59,861 bases of DNA from Chloroflexota bacterium (GTDB lineage: Bacteria; Chloroflexota; Dehalococcoidia; UBA2979), in the NCBI GenBank assembly GCA_016875635.1, contig VGPD01000010.1, forward strand, positions 1 through 59,861, written 5' to 3'. Position 1 is the stretch's first letter. Every line of letters starts with the position of its first letter. Below, one piece after another: positions 36,119 through 44,052 of this stretch. The notes below the pieces were generated by a model, which was not told where the DNA came from, did not search any database, and saw only the letters and a program-made list of their open reading frames with translations. The position numbers and the translations under genes were made by a program.

Positions 36119-36915
36119 TGCCCACGTCTCCTCACGTACCGATCCCGAGTTGCGACCAACATGCCATCGGCGTAGTGCAGTAGGTGACCTAGATACCCTG
36201 TTTCAAACGCTTCCGTGCCGGGTTTCCATTGCCACCCCTCTTCTGGTTGCGGACTCACGCGTCGGCTTTCATAGAAATTGTGGCTGAGCTCTCGAACGAT
36301 CCGCTGAGTCATAGTGGCGATTTGGATCTCGACATTGAACTGAATCGTTTCGCGGGCAAAGTCCCTTGTCGTAACTTCTGCAGTTTGAGGAAATTCGACA
36401 TGAACCGCGTAGTACCCGTTGACATCAGCTCGAGGTTGGTTAGAAGCGGAAGATCCGTGCGAGACGCAGAGTTCGCAAATACGCTCGGCTAAGAACGGCG
36501 CACCGTCCAGGTACCTAACGTAGATTGTGGTTCTCACCAAGTCGTTGAAGGTAGAGTGGTAAGTACTCGGGACTGCCCGAGTCGCTCCATCCTCAGAGTC
36601 TGGCCAGAGGGGGTTGTTAAGGCAGTCGCGGCGGAAGGCTTTGTTTAGGGCAGACTCGAAAGTCTTCTTTTCAAGGGTGGGGACATACCCTGCTAACAAA
36701 CGGGCACCGCGATCCAGTTGGTATTGCGTGTCCCACTCCCGAAGTGATGCCAAAAGACTTACCCAAAAGGGAGAGGTTTCTGTCGCCTCCTGCATCTCAG
36801 TGACCCGAATGTCAAACAGCCGTTTCTGGGATGTCAGTGGCGTCTTGGTAAATCGTTCGAGCCAGCTCTTATAGCCGTCTTCCGAACGTTCGCGCCAGTC
36901 CGCTTGCTTTGGCAT
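36115..36915 (-). CDS. Divergent RelA/SpoT-like (alarmone synthetase fold) protein
   Basis: Product of 266 residues. Its second half resembles the RelA/SpoT synthetase domain: FNDLVRTTIYVRYLDG (D125), NGYYAVHVEF (Y168, H172), VEIQIATMTQ (E196) and ELSHNFYE. In ordinary synthetases these are DLxGxR, NGYQSIH, EIQIRT and a His-containing helix, so the substrate tyrosine and metal glutamate are kept, while the Arg of QIRT is Ala200. A typical R-x-K ATP loop is not evident upstream. Small synthetases of this fold include toxins (toxSAS) with adjacent antitoxins. It is the first gene of an ATGA-overlapping trio. The nearby row 36361-36420 has 29 G/C of 60. The family call is probable; the activity is unknown. 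Confidence 0.65.
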   Translation of the reverse strand: MPKQADWRERSEDGYKSWLERFTKTPLTSQKRLFDIRVTEMQEATETSPFWVSLLASLREWDTQYQLDRGARLLAGYVPTLEKKTFESALNKAFRRDCLNNPLWPDSEDGATRAVPSTYHSTFNDLVRTTIYVRYLDGAPFLAERICELCVSHGSSASNQPRADVNGYYAVHVEFPQTAEVTTRDFARETIQFNVEIQIATMTQRIVRELSHNFYESRRVSPQPEEGWQWKPGTEAFETGYLGHLLHYADGMLVATRDRYVRRRGQ

Positions 36916-36957
36916 TGGTCCTCGGCATGAATCTTTGGCTCGAATATATGGCTTATA

Positions 36958-39891
36958 TCACTCGGTCTTTCTTCCCGCTCTAGATCGGTGGCCAGCTGCC
37001 CGCTCCCTCAGCACATCCTTCAGGAACGTGCCCGTCACCGACTCGGGCGATGCCGCCACATCTTCGGGTGTGCCGACGGCCAGGACGCGTCCGCCTCTCG
37101 CGCCGCCGTAGGGGCCGAGGTCGATCACCCAGTCGGCGCCCTTCACCACGTCGAGGTTGTGCTCGATCACGATGACGGTGTTGCCGGTGTCCACCAGGCG
37201 CTGGAGGACCACCAGGAGGGCGTCCACGTCGGAGAAGGAGAGGCCGGTGGTCGGCTCGTCGAGGATGTAGACGGTCTTGCCGGTGGCCCGCCTCGACAGC
37301 TCCGTGGCGAGTTTGATCCGCTGGGCCTCGCCGCCGGAGAGCGTGGTGGCGGGCTGGCCGAGGCGAATGTAGCCGACGCCGACGTCACGCAGCGTCTCCA
37401 GTTTGCGGCGGGGTGAGGGGAACGCCTCGAAGAAGACGCAGGCCTCTTCGACGGACATCTTCAACACCTCGGCGATGCTCTTGCCGCGGAAGAGGATTTC
37501 GAGGGCCTCGCGGTTGTAGCGGTCGCCCTTGCAGACCTCGCACGGCACGGTCACGTCGGGGAGGAACTGCATCTCGATCAGAATGTATCCGTCGCCCTTG
37601 CACGCCTCGCAGCGGCCGCCCTTCACGTTGAAAGAGAAGCGGCCCGGCTGGTAGCCGCGCGCGCGCGCCTCGGGCACAGCGGCGAAGAGGTCGCGGATCA
37701 GCGTGAACAGCCCGGTGTAGGTGGCGGGGTTCGAGCGCGGCGTCCGGCCGATCGGGGTCTGGTCGATGATCACGACCTTGTCGAGGTGTTCGATGCCGTC
37801 GATGCCGTCGTGGTCGACGGCCCGCTCGCGTGCGCCGTTGAGGTCGTGTGCGAGCTGGCGCGAGAGGATCTGGTTGACGAGCGACGACTTCCCGGAGCCG
37901 GAGACGCCGGTGACGGCGATGAACATCCCGAGCGGGAACTCGACGGTCACGTCCTTCAGGTTGTTGGCGCGCGCGCCGTGCACCACGAGCGTGTTCCCGG
38001 TGCCCTCGCGCCGCACGGCGGGGATCGCGATCTTCCGCTTGCCGCTGAGGTATTGGCCGGTGATCGAAGCCCTGTCCGCCATCACCTGCTCCGGCGTGCC
38101 GGTGGCGATCACCTGCCCGCCGAGTTCCCCCGCGCCCGGCCCGATGTCGATCAGGTGGTCGGCGGCGCGCATCATCGCCTCGTCGTGCTCGACGACGAGG
38201 ACGGTGTTACCGAGGTCGCGCAGCCGGGTGAGCGTGCCGATCAGTCGCTCGTTGTCGATCGGGTGGAGGCCGATGCTCGGCTCGTCGCAGACGTAGAGGA
38301 CGCCCATCAGCGCCGAGCCGATCTGCGTCGCGAGGCGGATGCGCTGGCCCTCGCCGCCGGAGAGGGTCCCCGCCGCCCGGTCGAGCGTGAGGTATTCGAG
38401 GCCGACGTCGCGCAGGAAGGTGAGCCGGCCGGCGATCTCCTGCAGGATCTGCCGCCCGATGGCGAAGTCGCGCGGGGAGAGCGGCCCGCCCTCGACGCGC
38501 AGCGCCTCGGTCCATTCGAGGGCGTCTCCGACCGACATGCGGGAGGCGTCGACGATCGATCGGTCCTGCACGGTGACCGCGATCACCTCGCGCTTGAGGC
38601 GCGCGCCGTGGCAGGTTTCGCAAGGGGTGGCGACCATGTACCGCTCGATGTCGGAACGCACCCACTCCGACTCGGTCTCCTTGTAGCGGCGTTCGAGGTT
38701 GGTCATCACCCCTTCCCACGTCACGGCGTAGGTGCGGGTGCGGCCGGTCGCGCTCGACTTGAACTCGACCTGGTCGATGGTGCTGTCGGTGCCTCGCATC
38801 AGCGCATCCCACTGCGGCCGGGTGAGCGTGCTGATCGGCGCGGACAGGCTGAAGCCCATCGCGTCCGCAAGCGTTTTCATCCGGCGGTGGTACCAGCCCA
38901 TCGTCGCCGCCGAGGACTTGAGCGGGACGATCGCGCCCTCGTCGATGCTCAGCTTCCTGTTCGGGACGACGAGGTCCTCGTCGAGCCGCATCTGGAAGCC
39001 GAGGCCGGTGCAGGCGGGGCAGGCGCCGTGCGGGGTGTTGAAGGAGAAGTTGCGCGGCTCGATCTCCGGCACCGAATACGGCTCGTGCGCCGTGTTCGGG
39101 CAGGCGAACCGCTCGCTGTACGTCTGCTCCTCGGCGACCTCGCCCGAGGCGTCCAGCAAGGCGAGGACGACCGTGCCCTCTCCGAGGCGGAGCGCCTGCT
39201 CGACGCTGTCGGAGACCCGCTGGCGGGTGGCGACCTCGTCCTCGTCACCCCGCGCGGGGACGACGATGCGGTCGACGACGATGTCGATGTCGTGCCACTG
39301 GTTCTTGTTCAGCTTGATCGGGTCGTCGAGATTGATCACCTTCGTGTCGAGGCGGACGCGGACGTAGCCGGCCTTGCGCGCCATCTCGAAGACCTGGGTG
39401 TGCTCGCCGCGCTTGTGACGGATCACCGGTGCGAGGATCATCGCGCGCCGTCCCGCGTCGCTCGCGAGGATGGCGTCGACGATCTGCTGCACGGTCTGGC
39501 GGCGGATCACCTGGCCGCAGTGGATGCAGTGCGGCACGCCGACCCGTGCGAAGAGCAGGCGCAGGTAGTCGTACACCTCGGTGACGGTGGCGACAGTCGA
39601 CCGCGGGTTCTTCGAGACTCCCTTCTGGTCGATCGAGATCGCGGGCGAGAGGCCCTCGATGTAATCGACGTCGGGCTTCTCCATCAGGCCGAGGAACTGG
39701 CGTGCGTAGGCGGAGAGCGACTCCACGTATCGCCGTTGCCCCTCGGCGTAGATCGTGTCGAAGGCGAGCGAGGATTTGCCGGAGCCAGATACCCCGGTGA
39801 TCACGACCAGCCGGTCACGCGGGATCTCAACGGTGATGTTCTTGAGGTTGTGTTCCCGGGCCCCGGTCACAACGATGCGGTCGAGCGGCAT
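36958..39891 (-). CDS. uvrA: Excinuclease ABC subunit A
   Basis: Damage-sensing ATPase of nucleotide excision repair. The 977-residue product from the ATG at 39891 starts [18 protein letters not shown]. It has two ABC modules, each with a Walker [10 protein letters not shown] (about residues 30 and 650) and a signature [12 protein letters not shown] or [12 protein letters not shown]. Zinc-binding Cys clusters include CPACTGLG and [26 protein letters not shown] precedes the ATG; the frame is open to 39939, but that part is not family-like. A perfect LexA-type box lies about 43 bp upstream. The AT-rich cassette starts 42 bp after its stop. Confidence 0.97.
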   Translation of the reverse strand: MPLDRIVVTGAREHNLKNITVEIPRDRLVVITGVSGSGKSSLAFDTIYAEGQRRYVESLSAYARQFLGLMEKPDVDYIEGLSPAISIDQKGVSKNPRSTVATVTEVYDYLRLLFARVGVPHCIHCGQVIRRQTVQQIVDAILASDAGRRAMILAPVIRHKRGEHTQVFEMARKAGYVRVRLDTKVINLDDPIKLNKNQWHDIDIVVDRIVVPARGDEDEVATRQRVSDSVEQALRLGEGTVVLALLDASGEVAEEQTYSERFACPNTAHEPYSVPEIEPRNFSFNTPHGACPACTGLGFQMRLDEDLVVPNRKLSIDEGAIVPLKSSAATMGWYHRRMKTLADAMGFSLSAPISTLTRPQWDALMRGTDSTIDQVEFKSSATGRTRTYAVTWEGVMTNLERRYKETESEWVRSDIERYMVATPCETCHGARLKREVIAVTVQDRSIVDASRMSVGDALEWTEALRVEGGPLSPRDFAIGRQILQEIAGRLTFLRDVGLEYLTLDRAAGTLSGGEGQRIRLATQIGSALMGVLYVCDEPSIGLHPIDNERLIGTLTRLRDLGNTVLVVEHDEAMMRAADHLIDIGPGAGELGGQVIATGTPEQVMADRASITGQYLSGKRKIAIPAVRREGTGNTLVVHGARANNLKDVTVEFPLGMFIAVTGVSGSGKSSLVNQILSRQLAHDLNGARERAVDHDGIDGIEHLDKVVIIDQTPIGRTPRSNPATYTGLFTLIRDLFAAVPEARARGYQPGRFSFNVKGGRCEACKGDGYILIEMQFLPDVTVPCEVCKGDRYNREALEILFRGKSIAEVLKMSVEEACVFFEAFPSPRRKLETLRDVGVGYIRLGQPATTLSGGEAQRIKLATELSRRATGKTVYILDEPTTGLSFSDVDALLVVLQRLVDTGNTVIVIEHNLDVVKGADWVIDLGPYGGARGGRVLAVGTPEDVAASPESVTGTFLKDVLRERAAGHRSRAGRKTE

Positions 39892-39933
39892 GCACACCTC
39901 ATACGGGTGACTCAGCGGGGAGGAATTGTCAGG

Positions 39934-39945
39934 GAACACTTGTTC
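39934..39945 (-). promoter_or_regulatory. LexA (SOS) box upstream of uvrA
   Basis: GAACACTTGTTC: GAAC, 4 bases, GTTC, a perfect match to the Bacillus/Actinobacteria-type LexA operator. It is placed between divergent uvrA and the winged-helix gene. A weak -35/-10 pair (TTGCGC and TACGAT, minus strand, 39983-39956) lies just upstream, so LexA would block the start of uvrA transcription. Confidence 0.75.
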
Positions 39946-39997
39946 TAATCATGCTATCGTACGCCCCTCCCGACGGCGCGCAAACAGGAGCCGTACC

Positions 39998-40705
39998 GTG
40001 CCCGGCACCGTCCACCTGCTGCTCGTCGGTCGAGCCCCGGGCCTTCTAGCGTGGTGGCGCCGAAGGCTGACCGCCTACCCCGCCGTGACCGTAGCCGGCA
40101 CGGCCGGGTCAGTCGATGCGCCCGTGCGGGTGCGTGCCCTGCGCCCCTCGATGCTGGTGCTGGTCGATCCCGGCGACATCGGCGAGGCCTGCGCGACGAC
40201 TGAGCGATGTCGCAGGGCCGCCGAGGCGCCGTTGCCAGCGTTGTTGTTACTGACTCCCTCGTCGCCTTGGCTGCACGCCGCGCTGCCCGAGGCCCTGGGC
40301 CCGGCGCGCGCCCTCGACGCGTTGACGGCGAGGACGGTGGACGTGGTGCAGGCTGTGCGCCTCCTCGTCACCGAAGAGCCTGCGCGGCTCGTCGCTGGCC
40401 GGCTCGTCCTCGACCCGAGGGAGCGTCGGCTGCGTGGTCCGGCGGGTGAGGCGATCCTGACGCCGTCCGAGGCCACGCTGCTGGCGGCCCTCCTCGAGCG
40501 TTCTCACGAGGTCGTGCCCGCCGAGGAGATCGCCCGCGCGCTCTGGGGGACGCCGGTCGGAGACGTGCATGCCCGGGCCGCGATCCGCACGCACCTGCAC
40601 ACGTTGCGCCGCAAACTCGCCGCGACCGGTGCGGGCGATGCGGTGCGTTCCGTGACGGGCGTGGGCTATCGCCTGCGGGCGGAGGCCATCGAGGTGGCGC
40701 GCTAA
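39998..40705 (+). CDS. Winged-helix transcriptional regulator with degenerate receiver-like domain
   Basis: Product of 235 residues from the GTG at 39998 (GGAG 7 nt upstream). The N-terminal ~120 residues have the alternating hydrophobic pattern of a receiver (VHLLLVGRAPGLLAWW, then LRPSMLVLVDPGD), with an Asp at the strand end, but conserved acidic residues and the Lys are not clear. The C-terminal part (about 140-230) is an OmpR/PhoB-type DNA-binding domain: LTPSEATLLAALLERSHEVV, then HLHTLRRKL and VTGVGYRL. No histidine kinase is adjacent. It is divergent from uvrA across the LexA box. Confidence 0.8.
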   Translation: MPGTVHLLLVGRAPGLLAWWRRRLTAYPAVTVAGTAGSVDAPVRVRALRPSMLVLVDPGDIGEACATTERCRRAAEAPLPALLLLTPSSPWLHAALPEALGPARALDALTARTVDVVQAVRLLVTEEPARLVAGRLVLDPRERRLRGPAGEAILTPSEATLLAALLERSHEVVPAEEIARALWGTPVGDVHARAAIRTHLHTLRRKLAATGAGDAVRSVTGVGYRLRAEAIEVAR

Positions 40706-41130
40706 TCGAGTCGCGGCCGGTCCGGGTCTTCGGCTGCGTCGGGATCGGGTGGCGTTTCGTCGAGGCCCAACATGCCGGCGAGGCCTTCGCCGCCGATGGT
40801 GCGAAGTTGCTCGCGCAGTTGCTGCTCGACCTCGCGCAACTGCTCGTCGCTGATCCCCATGGCGTGAAGCGTCTCGCGGATGAGGCGCTGCACCTCGGCC
40901 AGGTCGCCGCGGATCAGTGCATCGGCCACTTCGAGTTGAGTCTCGATGGCGCGAAATCTTTCGCGGCGCTCCGTGTCGTTGGTGGTGGAGAGCACGGTCG
41001 CCATCAGCCGTGTGAAGAGGTTGGTGGTGCGGGCGATCCGGACGCGGTCGTCCGGATCGTCGGGGAACTCACCGGTGACCTGCACCTGCAGCCCGGTCGT
41101 GCTGTCGGAGGCGGCGTACTGCTGTGGCAT
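40702..41130 (-). CDS. Hypothetical helical protein
   Basis: Product of 142 residues without a recognised family. It starts MPQQYAASDSTTGLQVQVTG, followed by a mostly helical, acidic and Gln-rich body (LREVEQQLREQLRTIGGEG) likely to form a coiled coil, and a Pro/Asp-rich tail. Its stop overlaps that of the convergent regulator gene by 3 bp. Function unknown. Confidence 0.65.
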   Translation of the reverse strand: MPQQYAASDSTTGLQVQVTGEFPDDPDDRVRIARTTNLFTRLMATVLSTTNDTERRERFRAIETQLEVADALIRGDLAEVQRLIRETLHAMGISDEQLREVEQQLREQLRTIGGEGLAGMLGLDETPPDPDAAEDPDRPRLD

Positions 41131-41165
41131 GCATCGATCGTACCGTGCGCCGCCGGGGGCCGCCG

Positions 41166-41645
41166 CTAGTTGCCGACGGGGTTGAGGACCAAGACAGGGA
41201 TACCTTCGAGGTTGCGCAAGACCTCTTCGGCGACCGAGCCCATGAAGGCGCGCTTGATGCCCTGGCGCCCGTGCGTGGCCATCAGCACGATTGCGACCTT
41301 GCGGGCCTTCGCCGTAGAAACGATGGCGTCGCCGGGCGCGCCGGAGACGATGGCCCCCTCGACGTGGGTCATTCCAGCGGCCTTCAGGATACGTTCTGCA
41401 TCCGCGATGTGCTCGCGGGCGGCGACCTTCTCCGCCTGGATGGCATCCTCCGCGATCGAGACGCTGGCGCTGCCGCCGAACTCGATGCTGCCCGCCGGCG
41501 CGACGCGAGAGAGCAGCCGTCCGAGGTCGTCCACGACGGCGAGGACATAGACCGTGCCGCCCGGCTCTACGACGTTGGCGACGTGGGCGAGGATGGAGTC
41601 GGCGGTCTCAGAACCGTCGGTGGCGACCAGGGCTGAACGGTACAC
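41166..41645 (-). CDS. Universal stress protein (UspA family)
   Basis: Product of 159 residues from the GTG at 41645, preferred over the TTG at 41657 since GGAGGAG sits just before it. The Usp fold is clear: SALVATDGSETADS at the N-terminus, then the nucleotide loop MATHGRQGIKRAFMGSVAE (G-x2-G-x6-GS pattern) near 128-146. ATP-binding members carry this loop. Its role in stress is inferred from the family. Confidence 0.9.
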   Translation of the reverse strand: MYRSALVATDGSETADSILAHVANVVEPGGTVYVLAVVDDLGRLLSRVAPAGSIEFGGSASVSIAEDAIQAEKVAAREHIADAERILKAAGMTHVEGAIVSGAPGDAIVSTAKARKVAIVLMATHGRQGIKRAFMGSVAEEVLRNLEGIPVLVLNPVGN

Positions 41646-41685
41646 GGGCTCCTCCAATGCGAGCCGGTGCGATGAGGTGCCGCGG

Positions 41686-42417
41686 CTACCTCTCTCCGGC
41701 GTCGCGTAGCGTACCGCGACTCGCCGTCAGCGGCTTCCACGTTGGCGACATGCTTCGCGCGGCGAGCACCAGTGCGGCCGTCAGCGAGAGGAGCGCCACT
41801 GTCACCGCGGGGTTGAGGCCAGTCGCGGACGCATCGACACCGTGGCCGGTGGCCGCGGGCCGAACGGGCCCTGGGGGCTGGATTTGGGCGAAGACCTGCG
41901 AGGTGCGGATCAGCGCGCCGTTCTGCAGTTCCCAGGTCTGACGCGTCGGCGTTGTGCCGCAGCAGAACGGCTCGCCCGGACCCTGCGTAATCATGTCGAC
42001 TTGGGTCTTGTTGTCGACGATTTGGACCTTCACGTTCCTCACCCGGTCACCAAGGAGCCCCGGTCCGAACGGTTTCAGGCTCGCGTCCACGATGTAGATC
42101 TCAGAGAAGACGCCCGAACCGCCGGTATTGGTGGCCGTATGGACGACGGCGACCGGCGTGCCGTTCACCGTGCCGTACGTCGCGTCGACGTAGGTCATGT
42201 TCACGTGCTCCGCGACGGAGTCGAATTTGCCATCGACCAGCGTGATCGACTTCGACGCGCGGTACGTGGTGGGGTAGGTCGCGTTGCGCAACTGCTGCGC
42301 GCTGGGGGCCTCTGCGGGGCTCTGTGCGGACGCACCGGCGACGATCGCCAGGCCGAGTGTGGTGCCGAGGATCGCGGCGATCGCGCCTCGGGTGATGAGT
42401 GAACTGAAGAGCCCCAC
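41686..42417 (-). CDS. Hypothetical exported, membrane-anchored protein
   Basis: Product of 243 residues from the GTG at 42417 (GGAGGG upstream). It has a signal/anchor helix near 10-28 (GAIAAILGTTLGLAIVAGAS), a beta-rich exported domain and a C-terminal membrane helix (TVALLSLTAALVLAARSM). Notable residues are the Cys pair in GEPFCCGTTPTRQTWEL. I recognise only a faint resemblance to mycobacterial LppP/LprE-type exported proteins (CC then aromatic). No function can be assigned. A perfect palindrome lies 16 bp upstream. Confidence 0.7.
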   Translation of the reverse strand: MGLFSSLITRGAIAAILGTTLGLAIVAGASAQSPAEAPSAQQLRNATYPTTYRASKSITLVDGKFDSVAEHVNMTYVDATYGTVNGTPVAVVHTATNTGGSGVFSEIYIVDASLKPFGPGLLGDRVRNVKVQIVDNKTQVDMITQGPGEPFCCGTTPTRQTWELQNGALIRTSQVFAQIQPPGPVRPAATGHGVDASATGLNPAVTVALLSLTAALVLAARSMSPTWKPLTASRGTLRDAGER

Positions 42418-42432
42418 ATGACCCTCCTGCAC

Positions 42433-42446
42433 GGCCCAATTGGGCC
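42433..42446. promoter_or_regulatory. Perfect palindrome before the exported protein gene
   Basis: GGCCCAATTGGGCC, a perfect 14-bp palindrome, 16 bp upstream of the start at 42417. It could be an operator or a transcript-start hairpin. Confidence 0.35.
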
Positions 42447-42507
42447 CTATCAGGGAGAACGTAGCGCATCTGCCAGAAGTTCCCAGCCAGCGGCGTGGCC
42501 AGAGCGC

Positions 42508-44016
42508 TTAGAGGGCGACCCCGGTCAACTCGGTGAGCAGGCGGAGGTCGAGGGAGGCCCGAAGTGCCACCGCCAGCCGGTCGAAGGCGGCCTCGTCGTC
42601 GCGGGGTGGGGCCGGGGAGTACTGCCGCTTCCGCCGGTCGGCGAGATTCGTCAGGAGCCTCCGACGGAGGTCGGTATTGTGCAGCAGGCCGTGGAGATAG
42701 CAGCCGAAGACCCAGCCGCCCTCGTCGGTCGCCCCGACCGGCGCGCCGTCCGGCAGCGTCACGGCCGGCGTCGCCTTTGAAGTCTGGCCAGCGTGGATTT
42801 CGTATCCAGTGACCGCGATCCCCCGTGCGCCCTCGAGCAGCCCTCGATCCCCGACGACGGCCGCACGGCTCTGCGCGGTGCGCTTTCCCGGAGCGAAGAC
42901 CGTCGTCACCGGCAGGAGCCCGAGGCCGTCCGCGTACTCGCGGTCGCCCTCGACGCGAGCCGGATCGGCGAGCGACCTGCCGAGCATCTGGTAGCCGCCA
43001 CAGAGGCCCAGCACGCCCGCACCGGCGTTGACGGACGCCCTGAGGTGGCCCTCGAGTCCCTGCGCCCGCAACCAGTCGAGGTCGGCGATGGTCGACTTCG
43101 TCCCCGGAAGGATCACGAGGTCAGGGTTGCCCCACTCCGCAGCCGACTCCACCCAGCGCACCCGCACGTCCGGCTCCGCCGCAAGCGGGTCGAGGTCATC
43201 GAAATTCGCGATGCGGGGGAAGCGCAGCACGGCCACATCGACGCCGCGCCACGCCTCGGTACGGTCCGATGGCCGCGTCTCCAGGGACACCGCGTCTTCC
43301 TCCGGGATCTCGTGCCGGGGGAACCACGGGACGATGCCGGCCGTGGGGATGCCGGTGAGCCGCTGGAGGTCGTCGATGGCGGGGGTCAGCAATGTGGCGT
43401 CGCCACGGAACTTGTTGAGGATGAAGCCGCGGATCAGCGCGCGCTCCTCGGGGGCGACGAGCGCCCAGGTGCCGTAGAGGTGGGCGAAGACGCCGCCGCG
43501 GTCGATGTCGCCCGCGAGGAGCACAGGCGCACTGGCGTAGAGGGCGATCGCCATGTTCACGACGTCGCGGTCGCGGAGGTTCGTCTCTGCGGGGCTCCCG
43601 GCGCCCTCGATGATGACGAGGTCGTGTTCGGCGCGCAGCGTGTCCAGCGCGGCGGTGATCGCGGGCCAGGTCTCCTCGCGACGGTTTCGGTAGTCGCGAT
43701 AGTCGAGGGTGGCGAGCGGGTGGCCGAGCAGGATCACCTGCGAGCGGTGGTTGCTCTCCGGCTTCAGCAGTACCGGGTTCATCTCGACACGCGGGCGGAC
43801 GCGCGCGGCCCGCGCCTGTACCCACTGCGCTCGGCCGATCTCGCCGCCCGTGTCGGTCACGGCAGCGTTGTTCGACATGTTCTGCGCCTTGAACGGCGCG
43901 ACCCGGACGCCGGTGTCGGCGAACAGCCGGCACAGACCGGTGACCAGCAGGCTCTTCCCCACCGAGGAGGATGTGCCCTGCACCATCAGCACGGGGGCGA
44001 GCGTCGGAGTTGTCAC
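42508..44016 (-). CDS. cobQ: Cobyric acid synthase CobQ
   Basis: Amidates four carboxyl groups of adenosylcobyrinic acid diamide in cobalamin synthesis. The 502-residue product has an N-terminal dethiobiotin-synthetase-like P-loop (GTSSSVGKSLL, about 14-24), FKAQNMSNNAAVT and the C-terminal glutaminase with GVLGLCGGYQMLG near 322-334. Length is normal for CobQ. It is the only corrinoid gene in the window, so the organism either makes cobalamin elsewhere or salvages corrinoids. Confidence 0.93.
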   Translation of the reverse strand: MTTPTLAPVLMVQGTSSSVGKSLLVTGLCRLFADTGVRVAPFKAQNMSNNAAVTDTGGEIGRAQWVQARAARVRPRVEMNPVLLKPESNHRSQVILLGHPLATLDYRDYRNRREETWPAITAALDTLRAEHDLVIIEGAGSPAETNLRDRDVVNMAIALYASAPVLLAGDIDRGGVFAHLYGTWALVAPEERALIRGFILNKFRGDATLLTPAIDDLQRLTGIPTAGIVPWFPRHEIPEEDAVSLETRPSDRTEAWRGVDVAVLRFPRIANFDDLDPLAAEPDVRVRWVESAAEWGNPDLVILPGTKSTIADLDWLRAQGLEGHLRASVNAGAGVLGLCGGYQMLGRSLADPARVEGDREYADGLGLLPVTTVFAPGKRTAQSRAAVVGDRGLLEGARGIAVTGYEIHAGQTSKATPAVTLPDGAPVGATDEGGWVFGCYLHGLLHNTDLRRRLLTNLADRRKRQYSPAPPRDDEAAFDRLAVALRASLDLRLLTELTGVAL

Positions 44017-44052
44017 GCGAACCTCGCCTCGGCCGGCCCTGGTCGTCCCACC

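Noticed and set aside
37786-39948. 720-residue open frame antisense to uvrA
   Set aside because: Shadow of uvrA; composition is low-complexity with no recognisable domain.
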